Of a stretch of 64,000 bases of DNA, positions 8,692 to 17,187 are shown piece by piece. The notes beneath the pieces are model-generated. The model made no database searches. It saw only the letters and a list, made by a program, of their open reading frames with translations, and was not told where the DNA came from. The stretch is from Pseudoduganella violaceinigra DSM 15887 (lineage in GTDB: Bacteria; Pseudomonadota; Gammaproteobacteria; Burkholderiales; Burkholderiaceae_D). Position 1 is the first letter of the stretch. Every line of letters starts with the position of its first letter. The stretch lies in contig NZ_AUDI01000001.1 of assembly GCF_000425385.1 (NCBI RefSeq), positions 186,001 through 250,000 on the forward strand. Reading direction: 5' to 3'. Made by a program: the position numbers and the translations under genes.

Positions 8692-8768
8692 AATGCATCC
8701 TGTTCAAGTCGACTTACTATTTACCTGCGCTTGATCTGCATTGCAAAGGCCAGCAAATCAAGCCATGC

Positions 8769-9599
8769 TTACTCATCTCCAACATCCACCGATGTGGCCG
8801 CTTGCTCTGCCTCTCGGTCTTGCGTCCAACGTCTGAAATGCATCTGAATGTCTTCCAAATCGAGCATAGCCCACGGCTCTTTAGGGTCAGAAATTTTCAC
8901 GCCGTCGAGATGCCCGTAATCGCATTGAGCGCCAGGCGCAACGACAACAGTGCGGGTCGAGGGATCGATAGAAATAAGGGCCAAGTCGAACAGGGTGTGC
9001 ACGTCTGCACGTAGTAGGATGCCTCGCTTGGCTTCGTAATGATGCCCCTGCGAATAAGGCACAACATGTGCGGCCTCCAATGCAGCAACCGTCTCACAGC
9101 CAGTAATTGCGCATCGATTCTCATAGAGTTTCAAAAGAGTTTCTCTAAACCCGGCCTGCCCTCGTCGACTCCATATGTCACGCAGGACTTTTACGTCTTC
9201 AGGACGAAGTATTTCACTGATTCCGCTTCGTTCAGAATCTTGCAGAAAGACCCGAATTGCGTTGATTAGATTTTGAGTTTCTTTTTCGGAGGAGATTGCA
9301 ATCCGATGAAATTTATACTTCGATTTTGGTTTCGCGTACTTGCCGACCGAGGACTGGAGCCCGTGAATCCAAAAATTGACCTCCTCAACATCTCTCAGTG
9401 TGCATTGCGCCAAGGCCTTGGCCCCTAATGCAACCTCTATGGTTTGCGGATCATCCGTTTTGCTTCCATACAGCGAAACCATAGTCTTCGTTCCCTGACG
9501 ATACCGCTTCCGATACTCTTTATCTTTGTTTTTACTCCAATGACTCGACTCTGCCAAACTATCAAACTCGTTGACAACTAATTCCCATGAAAATGACAT
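8769..9599 (-). CDS. HNH endonuclease, 276 aa
   Basis: Residues around 165-215 carry an HNH core: CAITGC, then EAAHVVPYSQG, and VHTLFDLALISIDP. This is the arrangement seen in stand-alone HNH restriction nucleases, with the N-terminal 150 residues as a separate recognition domain. The start at 9599 is eight bases from a GGAGG site. A second ATG at 9605 is too close to that site. It is followed by the DUF3800 gene and preceded, 224 bases upstream, by the end of gajB. No methyltransferase is near, so it may target modified or foreign DNA (inference). Confidence 0.75.
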   Translation of the reverse strand: MSFSWELVVNEFDSLAESSHWSKNKDKEYRKRYRQGTKTMVSLYGSKTDDPQTIEVALGAKALAQCTLRDVEEVNFWIHGLQSSVGKYAKPKSKYKFHRIAISSEKETQNLINAIRVFLQDSERSGISEILRPEDVKVLRDIWSRRGQAGFRETLLKLYENRCAITGCETVAALEAAHVVPYSQGHHYEAKRGILLRADVHTLFDLALISIDPSTRTVVVAPGAQCDYGHLDGVKISDPKEPWAMLDLEDIQMHFRRWTQDREAEQAATSVDVGDE

Positions 9600-9823
9600 A
9601 GCCATCACCTCCAAAGCTAGACCACACGCGCTTCCGAAAGCCTGCGCAATATTTCAAAAGCATCTTTGCGATCCATAGCAACGCCGTTGTGCCATCTCTA
9701 TCGCCACCTATGACGTCCCGCACATCCCCTACACCGCACAATCGACTGACCGAATGACGGCATTCGGGCAGCACAAGCGGGAAATGGCAGCAGCCAGTTT
9801 GAAGCATTCACCTTCACTTACTT

Positions 9824-11551
9824 CTAAGCTCGTGGAAGCACAGACTCTCGAAATCCCATTGCAGTTAATCGTTGACGTTGTAGTCGGAGTGCGCTCGTAG
9901 GTACAGCAAGCCAAAGAAGATTTCTCGCTCGGGTCAATGCAACGTACCCTATGCGCCCCAGTTCACTATCGACGCCATCAAGCATCGCTTGCGAGTGCGC
10001 CCCAGTAGCGACATACAAAACCGCATCAATGCTTTCGCCCTTCGCTCGATGAACTGTGCTTGCACGCAGCCTTTTTTTCATGACATCATTCACATCTGCT
10101 CGCGTATCTAATGGCCCTGGAACGAGGCCAGTTCGAGCCAGCTTTCTTCCGATATGGTCAACTGGCACAAGGCCATATTCCCTTTGAAGTTCGTCAAGTA
10201 GTTGGCGAACGCGTTCGAGCAGGACTGGGTGCCATTGGCTCGCGCCGGGTAATACTGCTGCGGGAAGCCCCGCCTGTGAGTCTCTCGTAAATCGCCACAA
10301 TCGGCGTCGCAATTTGCGCAGCGCAGGGTCTTCGTCATTGCGAACAAGGCGCGACATCAGGTCATGAGGCGGATTAATCAGCAAACTCATCACACCACGT
10401 AAGACAAACCTGAATGCCTCCATGAAGTTGCCGTTGACGTCGCGGTAAAGCGCAGCCTGAACGAAGTTTTTCAAAGTCCCTTGCCCGCACGGTTCGATCA
10501 CTCCAGAAAGTCTCCGGGCTGAATCCGCCGAACGGCAAAGTATCGCCGCATCTTCTTCTTTCATCTCTAGCTCCAGTACTTTGGCTCGAAAGGCTTCCAG
10601 AACACGGGGCAAACTGCGTCCGGTGTAGCCAATGAAGTAAGCTGAATGGCGCCCATCCTCTTCCTCGCGGTCGGGGTCATCCACTCGGCCTGAGGCTGCG
10701 TTTGCTACAGAGAGAATTGACGGCAGCGACCTATAGTTACAGGTCAACTCAAATAGCTCAACACCTGCACGCAGGTGATAGTTGCGCAGGAAGCCCCCAT
10801 CTGCACCTGCAAATTCATATATGGCTTGGCAGGAGTCGCCGATTAGTGAAATCTGCACACCGGCCTCGGAAAGAAGCTCAAGGATCGCTTGGTGAACGAC
10901 ACCGATATCCTGCGCTTCATCTACCAGTATGTGAGGGAACCGACGCGCCAATGCTCGCAGTAGTGTCGCATTCGCTCTAAGAGTCTGATAACACCAGTAG
11001 CGGCCAAGTTCATGCGTATATGCACCCATTCTCCCTATACGCGCAACCTTTCTTCTAACATCCTCTTGATCCAGCATCTCCTTTTCACCATTGTGATCAA
11101 AGTAAAAAGTTGGCTCACCTGCGTCAATGCCAACGACTACCTTATCCATCGAAATCGGGTATGCAGTGGTTTGACATCGAATGTCGCTGACGAAGGGTTC
11201 ACCTCCGGAAATTAAGAACGGAGTCCGTGCCGCCCCCATGATACGGTGGGCATGGGGCCTCAGTACATGTGTGGTAAGGAATGCATCCAACGTGTCTATC
11301 TCTACCCGGTTTCGTCCAGCAGAATGAGAGAGCGACTGAGATAGAGCCTGATAGGCCTGTCGAAAAGTATTAACCGCGACGTTTGAAAAGGAAAGCAAGG
11401 ATACGCGTCCCCGGGATTCACCTAACCTGCGCCGCAACTCCACAAGGCGGCGAACTGCTGTAAAGGTCTTCCCACTCCCCGCACAGGCGATAACCGCCAA
11501 CGGGACCAAAGGAGCGCCTATCACGGCCTGCTGCTCCTCAGATGGCCTCAC
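9824..11551 (-). CDS. gajB: Gabija GajB, UvrD/Rep-type helicase, 575 aa
   Basis: A superfamily 1A helicase layout is visible: Walker A (IACAGSGKTFTAVRR) near the N-terminus, motif II ILVDEAQDI, motif III (LIGDSCQAIYEFAGA), motif IV region with CNYRS, and a late motif VHRAKGESIDAVLY with VALTRAR. It starts with GTG at 11551, overlapping the gajA stop by four bases (GTGA) and preceded by AGGAG. GajB of Gabija has ATPase/helicase-like activity and assembles with GajA; about 500 residues is usual, so this copy is slightly long. In Gabija, GajB is thought to sense DNA ends or nucleotide depletion and help activate GajA. Confidence 0.85.
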   Translation of the reverse strand: MRPSEEQQAVIGAPLVPLAVIACAGSGKTFTAVRRLVELRRRLGESRGRVSLLSFSNVAVNTFRQAYQALSQSLSHSAGRNRVEIDTLDAFLTTHVLRPHAHRIMGAARTPFLISGGEPFVSDIRCQTTAYPISMDKVVVGIDAGEPTFYFDHNGEKEMLDQEDVRRKVARIGRMGAYTHELGRYWCYQTLRANATLLRALARRFPHILVDEAQDIGVVHQAILELLSEAGVQISLIGDSCQAIYEFAGADGGFLRNYHLRAGVELFELTCNYRSLPSILSVANAASGRVDDPDREEEDGRHSAYFIGYTGRSLPRVLEAFRAKVLELEMKEEDAAILCRSADSARRLSGVIEPCGQGTLKNFVQAALYRDVNGNFMEAFRFVLRGVMSLLINPPHDLMSRLVRNDEDPALRKLRRRLWRFTRDSQAGLPAAVLPGASQWHPVLLERVRQLLDELQREYGLVPVDHIGRKLARTGLVPGPLDTRADVNDVMKKRLRASTVHRAKGESIDAVLYVATGAHSQAMLDGVDSELGRIGYVALTRARNLLWLAVPTSALRLQRQRLTAMGFRESVLPRA

Positions 11552-13506
11552 GCTTGCTCCTGCCAATTACAAATATGTTCCACTGCAAGGCGAATGTATT
11601 CAGGCACGCTGCAATCGGCACCATCAGTAATCACTTGAGCCAACGATTGCCCAAATCTCCCTTTTTGAATATTGTTTTCCTTCCGCTCAAACATCCCCTT
11701 GAAGAGTACCTTAGCCTTATCTCGATTGTCTGCTTCGCCTTCAACCTTTCGTCTTAAGTTTCTTGCGATCTTTGGATGGAAGTCGGCCAGCGCAGTAAGC
11801 ATCGCATCACGATTATTCTCATGTAAGGCTAGGTCGTACTCAAGCGTCTTTACACCGTAAAACACTCTTACATAACGATCTTCTCGAGCCTTCATTTTCG
11901 CCGTGTTCTTTGAAATAATGACGGCGTCGCCCAGTGCTGGATAAACGGCCTTGGCCTTTCGCCGCTTCCGCGCTGCCGCAGGGGGGCCTCCGTCTGCCGG
12001 TTGTGCTTGGCGTTGATTCACATCGCCATGCGCTATGACGTCGGGTACTTCACCATCAACATCCGCATCCTCAATATCGTCTTCATCATCGTCATAGCCC
12101 ACCTCCTCATCATCCTCCTGAGCCGCTTCACCTTCCACTTGCCCTTCATTGTTTGGCTCTACATTCTCTTCGTCTGCTTCGTCGATCTGAGACTGCGGGT
12201 CCGCATCCGTGATCAAAGCGACAGGTATCTTCAAAGCATTTTCGCCGAACAAAGGAAGGAATGAATCAAAGTTCAGTCCCTCCACGCTTATTAGACTGAC
12301 CCCATGCTCGCGCAATTCATGCCCGGCTTTGTTGGCCAGTACGTCCACAAGCATGCGCTCAGCGGCGCCTTCGACGAAAATCACTTTTCGTGCAAAAAAT
12401 AGCTCGGCACGGGTCACATCGAGATAGCGCTCCAACTTCTCTCTCTTACCTTTGTCGAACTTAACTTCTCTTGGAAAGAAGGACGTCACGATGTCACCCG
12501 AGTCAACGAGGCAAGTGAGCGAGTCTAAATTAGCATTGCTTGCGAAGTGCGGCGAATGACTGGTAACAAATAGCTGTACTGGCTTCTCCCCGACAACCGC
12601 TGGCAATCCGGCAAGGTAGTCAAGCAGAATTGCTTGCAGTTGAGGGTGAAGATGGGCTTCTGGCTCTTCGATAATTAGTCCACGATAGGTGGCCTCAGGA
12701 TTCTTGGCCAACTCACTCAGGACTACGGCCATGCAAATGAGGTTATTAAAGCCAAGGCCATTTTGATCCAACTCAAAATTATCAACTGTCAGCGCTAGGC
12801 GTGAAGACAGTCGTTGGAAATCACTTGCACTTAACCCGACGGTGATGGCTTGGGACAAATGGTTCCCCAACATTTCCCTATGCCGTGTAGTGACTGCCTG
12901 TTGCGTGTCTCGGATAGGTCGATGTCCAGTCAACTGAGCGTCAAGCTCGATCAAGGCGTTGTTTATTCCTGCCCGACCATCTTCGTCAGCCAGGAGATGT
13001 ATAAGGCGCGCCAACTGACTGCTCTTGCTTGGGCGTAGACTCTGCGATGCATCACGAAGCGGCTGAAGATAGACGCCACGCAAGTTTTCCATCATATCGG
13101 AATTGAGTGGAACGTCTTCGTGGTCACCGACCCATCTTTTCACTTTGAAGCGACCGCTCAGGTCGGGATCAAAGTATCGTATCCGAATGTGCGCTTCCAC
13201 CTGACCATCAGCCATCTGTTTAATGGCAGCAAGGAAATCGGCTTCATCGTCCGGTTCGAGTTCACGAAAAACATAGTGAAATTCGATATCGCCCTCGGGC
13301 ATTCCCTCGGGTGGCCGATGCAAATCACCAAGATCAAAACGGGGGTACGGCTCATCGTGCCCAGCAAGCAGCGCACGAAGACAATCGACGACTGCGCTCT
13401 TCCCTACATTGTTCGCCCCGACAATGACATTTAGCCCAGGTTGAAAACGGAGCTGTACGTTTTTAAGTTTGCGAAAATTGGAGATGCCTAATTCAGATAG
13501 ATACAT
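11548..13506 (-). CDS. gajA: Gabija GajA, OLD-family ATPase/TOPRIM nuclease, 652 aa
   Basis: The ABC-type ATPase half shows Walker A (GANNVGKSA, about residues 30-38), Walker B (GLIIEEPEAHLHP, about 277-288) and the H-loop VTSHSP. The TOPRIM half has FVEG with E379, ITDAD with D434 and D436, and K553 in VKTLEY. GajA nicks DNA in the Gabija anti-phage complex. The protein is longer than the roughly 580 residues of the type protein because an extremely acidic, low-complexity insert (about residues 441-520, then a basic RKRRKAK) splits the TOPRIM domain after DxD. The start at 13506 gives the family N-terminus; no strong ribosome binding site is seen. Confidence 0.85.
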   Translation of the reverse strand: MYLSELGISNFRKLKNVQLRFQPGLNVIVGANNVGKSAVVDCLRALLAGHDEPYPRFDLGDLHRPPEGMPEGDIEFHYVFRELEPDDEADFLAAIKQMADGQVEAHIRIRYFDPDLSGRFKVKRWVGDHEDVPLNSDMMENLRGVYLQPLRDASQSLRPSKSSQLARLIHLLADEDGRAGINNALIELDAQLTGHRPIRDTQQAVTTRHREMLGNHLSQAITVGLSASDFQRLSSRLALTVDNFELDQNGLGFNNLICMAVVLSELAKNPEATYRGLIIEEPEAHLHPQLQAILLDYLAGLPAVVGEKPVQLFVTSHSPHFASNANLDSLTCLVDSGDIVTSFFPREVKFDKGKREKLERYLDVTRAELFFARKVIFVEGAAERMLVDVLANKAGHELREHGVSLISVEGLNFDSFLPLFGENALKIPVALITDADPQSQIDEADEENVEPNNEGQVEGEAAQEDDEEVGYDDDEDDIEDADVDGEVPDVIAHGDVNQRQAQPADGGPPAAARKRRKAKAVYPALGDAVIISKNTAKMKAREDRYVRVFYGVKTLEYDLALHENNRDAMLTALADFHPKIARNLRRKVEGEADNRDKAKVLFKGMFERKENNIQKGRFGQSLAQVITDGADCSVPEYIRLAVEHICNWQEQA

Positions 13507-13697
13507 CGCAGTATATTTTGCTCGTAAACAATAATTCAAACATACACGATTGACACTAGCTTCGTCAGCTACGAACAACCATGTGTAGGAAAAAAGAATA
13601 CATTTTGTTAAGTCAGAACAATCTGATTTTGCGATTGACATACAACCAATCTTGAGCCGACCATTGGAGCCACCATACGATTTGTAGAGAGAATGCG

Positions 13698-14336
13698 ATG
13701 AAAGAGCCAACCGTTTACTTAGATAAGATGGCGGAAGCAAGAACGCGCCTGGCTGCATGCGAAAGTTATGCATCAGTATTTGGGCAATCGCAGGACCTAA
13801 TCGCCTTAGAATCCGCTGCATTGCAACTAAGAAAGGCGATGGAAGCCATTGCGTTGGCAGCCATCGCTCCCAACAAGAAGCAGTACGCGGATTTCCGGCA
13901 ACTTGCTGTGAAGTCGCCCGATTTTCGGAAAGACTATCAAGCCGACACCATCTTCCTAACGATCAGCAACTTCAATCCCGACTTTTATCCTGATCCGATC
14001 CAGGGGCCAGTCCAAGCATCATCCGGTCACTGGCATTTTGAGCGTCGAGGCCCTGACTACCTGAAAAAAGACCAATTTGTTAGCCTTTACAAGAGGCTCG
14101 GGAAATTCCTTCACGCAGACAACCCTTGGGGGGGAGACAAAGGCTGGGTGAATCTGGCTAAGGACCTGCCCCAAGCTGTGCCGAAGTTGAGAAACCTCCT
14201 TCTAAAGCATCGCACGGTGATACGAGCCGAGGACTTCAGTGGAGTATGGGTCGTTGACGTCCCAGGCGATGGGAGTCCACCACAGATGTTCCAGGCAAGA
14301 GCTGCGGGTTCTTTTGTCGTTGAAAAGCCCATTTAG
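13698..14336 (+). CDS. Hypothetical protein divergent from Gabija, 212 aa
   Basis: The ATG at 13698 has AGAGAG upstream. The N-terminal half is helical with LQLRKAMEAIALAAIAPNKK, and the middle has YKRLGKFLHADNPWGG, a combination I associate with a widespread unnamed family found in accessory regions. The ExxxLRKAmEaIA helix and the later LGKFLHADN give a loose HEPN-like impression, but the diagnostic R-x4-6-H is missing. It shares a 190-base intergenic region with gajA, so it could be a regulator or an accessory defence gene, or unrelated cargo. Confidence 0.6.
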   Translation: MKEPTVYLDKMAEARTRLAACESYASVFGQSQDLIALESAALQLRKAMEAIALAAIAPNKKQYADFRQLAVKSPDFRKDYQADTIFLTISNFNPDFYPDPIQGPVQASSGHWHFERRGPDYLKKDQFVSLYKRLGKFLHADNPWGGDKGWVNLAKDLPQAVPKLRNLLLKHRTVIRAEDFSGVWVVDVPGDGSPPQMFQARAAGSFVVEKPI

Positions 14337-14908
14337 TACATAGGAAATACCTGTAGTGGCAGATTAGTGACTCCCTCCTTCAGGCGCAAGATGCTTCGAT
14401 AATTTCCGAGTAAATGGGGTATACATGGGGGTATTCGCGTAATACGAACCCAAACTATCCGCGAAGTCACCTATGATTGAGGCCTAAAGTTCAATAGCCG
14501 CCGTCTCCACCACCGAACAAAAAATTAGGGCTCTGCCGCGCAAGCGGTAGGGCCCTAATTTTTTGTTCGCCGGCGCAAAGTTGGCGGGGCACGAATCGGC
14601 GTCCGGTACGGGCGCGGGGTGGAGCTGGGATTTCGGGCCGCATGCGGCCAGCCAGCGGAACGACGTTCGCTTGCAAGCGGACGACTCTTCGATTCGGCCA
14701 TTCTCGAAATCGCACAGCGATTTCGCGCCATGTCAGCGGATCACGGCAAGCTCAGCAGCAAAGCGTCCTTAATAACGGATCACCCAATCCACGCACGATT
14801 CCCTACGTGTTGTTCAAGCCCCACCCTAGTGCTTTCATTGACTGAAATCAATTCGCGAAGTTTTCACTCTCCTACACTCGGCGGATCACGCCCGATCCTG
14901 GAGGGAAA
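14337..14908. other. 572-base intergenic stretch without a gene
   Basis: No reading frame here has a start site and composition that I believe. It contains the long hairpin listed separately at 14515-14568. Between 14590 and 14830 the sequence is GC-rich and may be a decayed coding region, but no family can be identified. The right end carries the ribosome binding site of the PAAR gene. Confidence 0.5.
14515..14568. terminator. Large bidirectional hairpin, 17-bp perfect stem
   Basis: The arms GAACAAAAAATTAGGGC and its exact complement are separated by 20 bases that themselves fold into a seven-pair stem with a GCAA tetraloop. Because the arms carry A6 and T6 runs at matching places, the structure can act as a rho-independent terminator in both directions. 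It is far longer than usual, so another role is possible. Confidence 0.65.
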
Positions 14909-15061
14909 ATGGAAAGGTTCACGATAACCGAAGGTGCTCGTACAACCGTTGGTGGAGTTGTACTGCCAGGTTCCTATCCTGCCTCAATTAATGGGGAAAA
15001 GATCGCGCTGGAAGACGATGCAATCCTATGCCGCGCCTGCCGAAAGCAGAAGTATCGATGA
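14909..15061 (+). pseudogene. Truncated PAAR-domain protein, 50 aa
   Basis: The product starts MERFTITEGARTTVGGVVLP and continues with SINGEKIALEDDAILCRAC, the N-terminal half of a PAAR-like spike tip protein of type VI secretion systems. Intact members have about 85-100 residues and a second Gly/Cys-rich half, which is missing here. GGAGGG precedes the ATG. The stop overlaps the start of the next frame (ATGA), the arrangement expected for a PAAR gene followed by its cargo or immunity gene. Likely non-functional. Confidence 0.6.
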
Positions 15062-15747
15062 TTCAAATTGCTTTCTTACTAGCGCTGACGATGCAGAGCG
15101 ATGCCGTTTATACATACGATAGCTACTAATCGCAGCTGCGCGGCGCAATATTTGATGCCAACGCCATCGTTCCAGCACCCACGATCGAGCACGGACATTT
15201 TGTCTGGCAGGGCAAGGGCTTTGTAATGACGCGCGCTCAGGCCTTCCCGTCAGAGCGGGCACATGAAGATGATCTAGGGCGACGTCCCATGGCTTATAAG
15301 ATGGGGAAATTAGGCTGTATTGAGGGGCAGCCGTCGGCCAGCAGTGGGACGGCAGTAAGGCACTTTGCGGTGTATCTGATCGACGCCCGTAGCGCGGCGA
15401 ATCCCGAGCTATATAAACTGCCCGGACTGTTCGGCTTTTGCAAAGGCATCAGATTAAGCGATGAAGGGAATGTGCTATTCGACAATGTCGAATATACCTA
15501 CTCCCCCAACAAAGACGTGCCCGACGGAATCAATTTTATAGAGCAGAGAATTGACGCCGATCACTTCCGGCCCACGGGCAGGAGCCAACGAGGCAAGTTC
15601 ATCGAAGAGGGAAATGTGTGGAAATCCAGGCTGAAGTCGGGATGTACCTCTTGCAAACCTTCCCGCATCGCTATGAATCATTGGGAAATATCCTCACTTC
15701 AAAATCGCCTGCTGTTTCTGGTAATGCTCTCGCAAGCCTTGCGCTAA
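15058..15747 (+). pseudogene. Gene following PAAR, interrupted by an in-frame stop
   Basis: From ATG 15058 the frame reads MIQIAFLLALTMQSDAVYTY, DSY, then TAA at 15127, and continues in the same frame as SQLRGAIFDANAIVPAPTIE and onward through ATG 15226 to LKSGCTSC near 15650. The first 15 residues resemble a signal peptide. After about 15610 the sense seems to move to another frame (EVGMYLLQTFPHRYE), suggesting a second lesion. I do not recognise the family. Its place after a PAAR gene suggests a T6SS cargo, adaptor or immunity protein. Its end overlaps the phage Rz gene on the other strand. Confidence 0.45.
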
Positions 15748-16218
15748 TTCACGCCAGGCGTGACAGACGGTGGCGTTGTAGGCGTCTGCTTCTGCGACTT
15801 CAGCAAGCGGAATTCCGGCGGCGTCACGGTCAGCGCTGGTGGCAGGTCCGGCAAGCTCACCGGACCAGGCGGCGTTATATGACAGCACGAAGCCAGCGTT
15901 GACGCCATACATAGCGTCATCAATCGGAGTGACATAGGCAAGCACTTGCTTCTCAATTTCTTCCCCCTTCAAGTAGATTTTCTGGATGCGGTCGCGATAC
16001 TTGATTTCAGTCTGGACAAACACCTTCGTTTGCATCCGTCCGATGTCGACGGCGCGTGCTGCCTGCTCGGCCACGTAATCGGACATCGAATCGGCCCCCT
16101 TGCGGGCTTCATGCAGCCGCCCCAGCCCATAGGCGGCTATGCATAGAGCACCGAGGCCTGACCACTTGGCCCAAGTCGGTACAATCGCGCACAGCAGACG
16201 CTGAATCGTCGCCATCAT
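15694..16218 (-). CDS. Rz-like inner-membrane spanin, 174 aa
   Basis: An N-terminal membrane helix (residues about 17-33, KWSGLGALCIAAYGLG) is followed by a long charged helical region, typical of i-spanins that link the inner membrane to Rz1 across the periplasm. The start overlaps the endolysin stop by four bases. A second proline-rich frame is embedded in it (15744-15956). It is the last gene of the lysis cassette, and no other gene follows it on this strand before the phage block ends. Confidence 0.7.
   Translation of the reverse strand: MMATIQRLLCAIVPTWAKWSGLGALCIAAYGLGRLHEARKGADSMSDYVAEQAARAVDIGRMQTKVFVQTEIKYRDRIQKIYLKGEEIEKQVLAYVTPIDDAMYGVNAGFVLSYNAAWSGELAGPATSADRDAAGIPLAEVAEADAYNATVCHAWRELAQGLREHYQKQQAILK
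15744..15956 (-). CDS. Rz1-like outer-membrane spanin lipoprotein, embedded in Rz
   Basis: This frame lies wholly inside the Rz gene. It starts MRSKCLPMSLRLMTLCMAST and has a lipobox LASC (cleavage before the Cys), followed by a short proline-rich mature part (HITPPGPVSLPDLPP, later TPTTPPSVTPG). Size, lipobox, proline content and nested position all match o-spanins of the lambda Rz1 type. The start could also be the internal MSLRL. Confidence 0.7.
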   Translation of the reverse strand: MRSKCLPMSLRLMTLCMASTLASCCHITPPGPVSLPDLPPALTVTPPEFRLLKSQKQTPTTPPSVTPGVN

Positions 16219-16682
16219 GGCAGCACGTTTGCAGCCGGGCCATCAAACCGTGCCAGCCCCCGGCCTCGCATGATAGCGATCAGCTTATCGGCGTAGGCAG
16301 GGTCCGTCGCATATCCGGCTGCGGCAGCAGCCCGGGCCCAGCCTTCGCCCGACGTCTCAAGGAAGCACTTGCGGTAACGCGAATTTAGTTTGAAAAAGGC
16401 AGCGTGATCTTGCACGCAATGCAGCCAACCGTCGTACGCGCGAAACGCGCATGTGACCTGGACGCGCGCGCCTTTGACATATTCATGCGTGTCGACAAGC
16501 ACCGTCGCGCCCTTCCAGCCCGGTCCCGGCTTTATGCCGAACAGGTTGAAGCCCGGCGCACGTGCCCCCCAGCTGGATTCCAGTGCGGCTTGGGCCAGCG
16601 TGAAGCTGGCTGGAATGCCGCTGCTGCGATGGCAGGCTTGCGCAGCGGGCAGTAACTCCGCGATGAATTCGTTCGGCGCCAT
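16215..16682 (-). CDS. Glucosaminidase-type endolysin, 155 aa
   Basis: The sequence shows the FlgJ/GH73 glucosaminidase layout: IPASFTLAQAALESSWGARA with the catalytic-type Glu in ALESSWG, then FNLFGIKPG, AFRAYDGWLHCVQDHAAFF and GYATDPAYADKLIAI. It would cut the glycan strands of peptidoglycan after holin release. No signal peptide is seen, which fits a holin-dependent endolysin. It sits between the holin candidate and Rz, with touching or overlapping ends. Confidence 0.85.
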   Translation of the reverse strand: MAPNEFIAELLPAAQACHRSSGIPASFTLAQAALESSWGARAPGFNLFGIKPGPGWKGATVLVDTHEYVKGARVQVTCAFRAYDGWLHCVQDHAAFFKLNSRYRKCFLETSGEGWARAAAAAGYATDPAYADKLIAIMRGRGLARFDGPAANVLP

Positions 16683-17107
16683 CAGAGCACCTCTCTGACA
16701 TCTTTAACGGCTGCAGCCACATCGTGCGCGATCTCGGCAAGATCCTTGCCACTGCGCCGCTCGAACCAAAGAACCAGGCCTCCGAGAATCCACCAAGCAG
16801 GCAGACCAGCCAAGACAAGAAACGGGGCCGCGACGAACAAAACGCCCATTTCAGGTGGGAGGCCATTTAGGGCAGCCAACTGCCCTGCGGATGCAAATAG
16901 GCTTGGCCACCAGCTGTGAACGGCAATGACCAGGAATGGCCCCGCAACCGCCGAAGCGATAAGCGTGCAGGCAAACCGGATTGCAGCCTCCTTGAGCGAC
17001 TTGGGCCACATGAACAAGAAGGCCAGGCCGGTTGCTGCCGCCCCAGCAAGGACGGGGACGCCAAAAATTTTAATGAGGGCTCCGCCGGCAGTGGTTTCGA
17101 TTGACAT
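16682..17107 (-). CDS. Putative holin, 141 aa
   Basis: Three hydrophobic segments (about residues 13-34, 41-68 and 85-115) separated by short loops and a charged C-terminal tail fit a three-helix class I-type holin or a related phage membrane protein. The start at 17107 is chosen for AAAGAGA just upstream; an ATG at 17119 is possible. It precedes the endolysin directly, the expected place for a holin. There is no sequence motif, so the call rests on topology and position. Confidence 0.55.
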   Translation of the reverse strand: MSIETTAGGALIKIFGVPVLAGAAATGLAFLFMWPKSLKEAAIRFACTLIASAVAGPFLVIAVHSWWPSLFASAGQLAALNGLPPEMGVLFVAAPFLVLAGLPAWWILGGLVLWFERRSGKDLAEIAHDVAAAVKDVREVL

Positions 17108-17187
17108 GTTCTCTTTCATTGAGGTTTTCGTACGGATTGTTGTGTTTAAGGCGCAATAGCGGATTGGCACTACTGCGCCCCTCCAAG

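Noticed and set aside
13507..13821. N-terminal extension of GajA to 13821
   Set aside because: The extra residues do not belong to the OLD family, and the family N-terminus begins at the ATG at 13506.
14401..14460. Possible integrase start (ATGGGGGTATTCGCG...) near 14425
   Set aside because: It resembles the first residues of some tyrosine recombinases (MGVFA), but a stop follows at once and no recombinase sequence lies in any frame.
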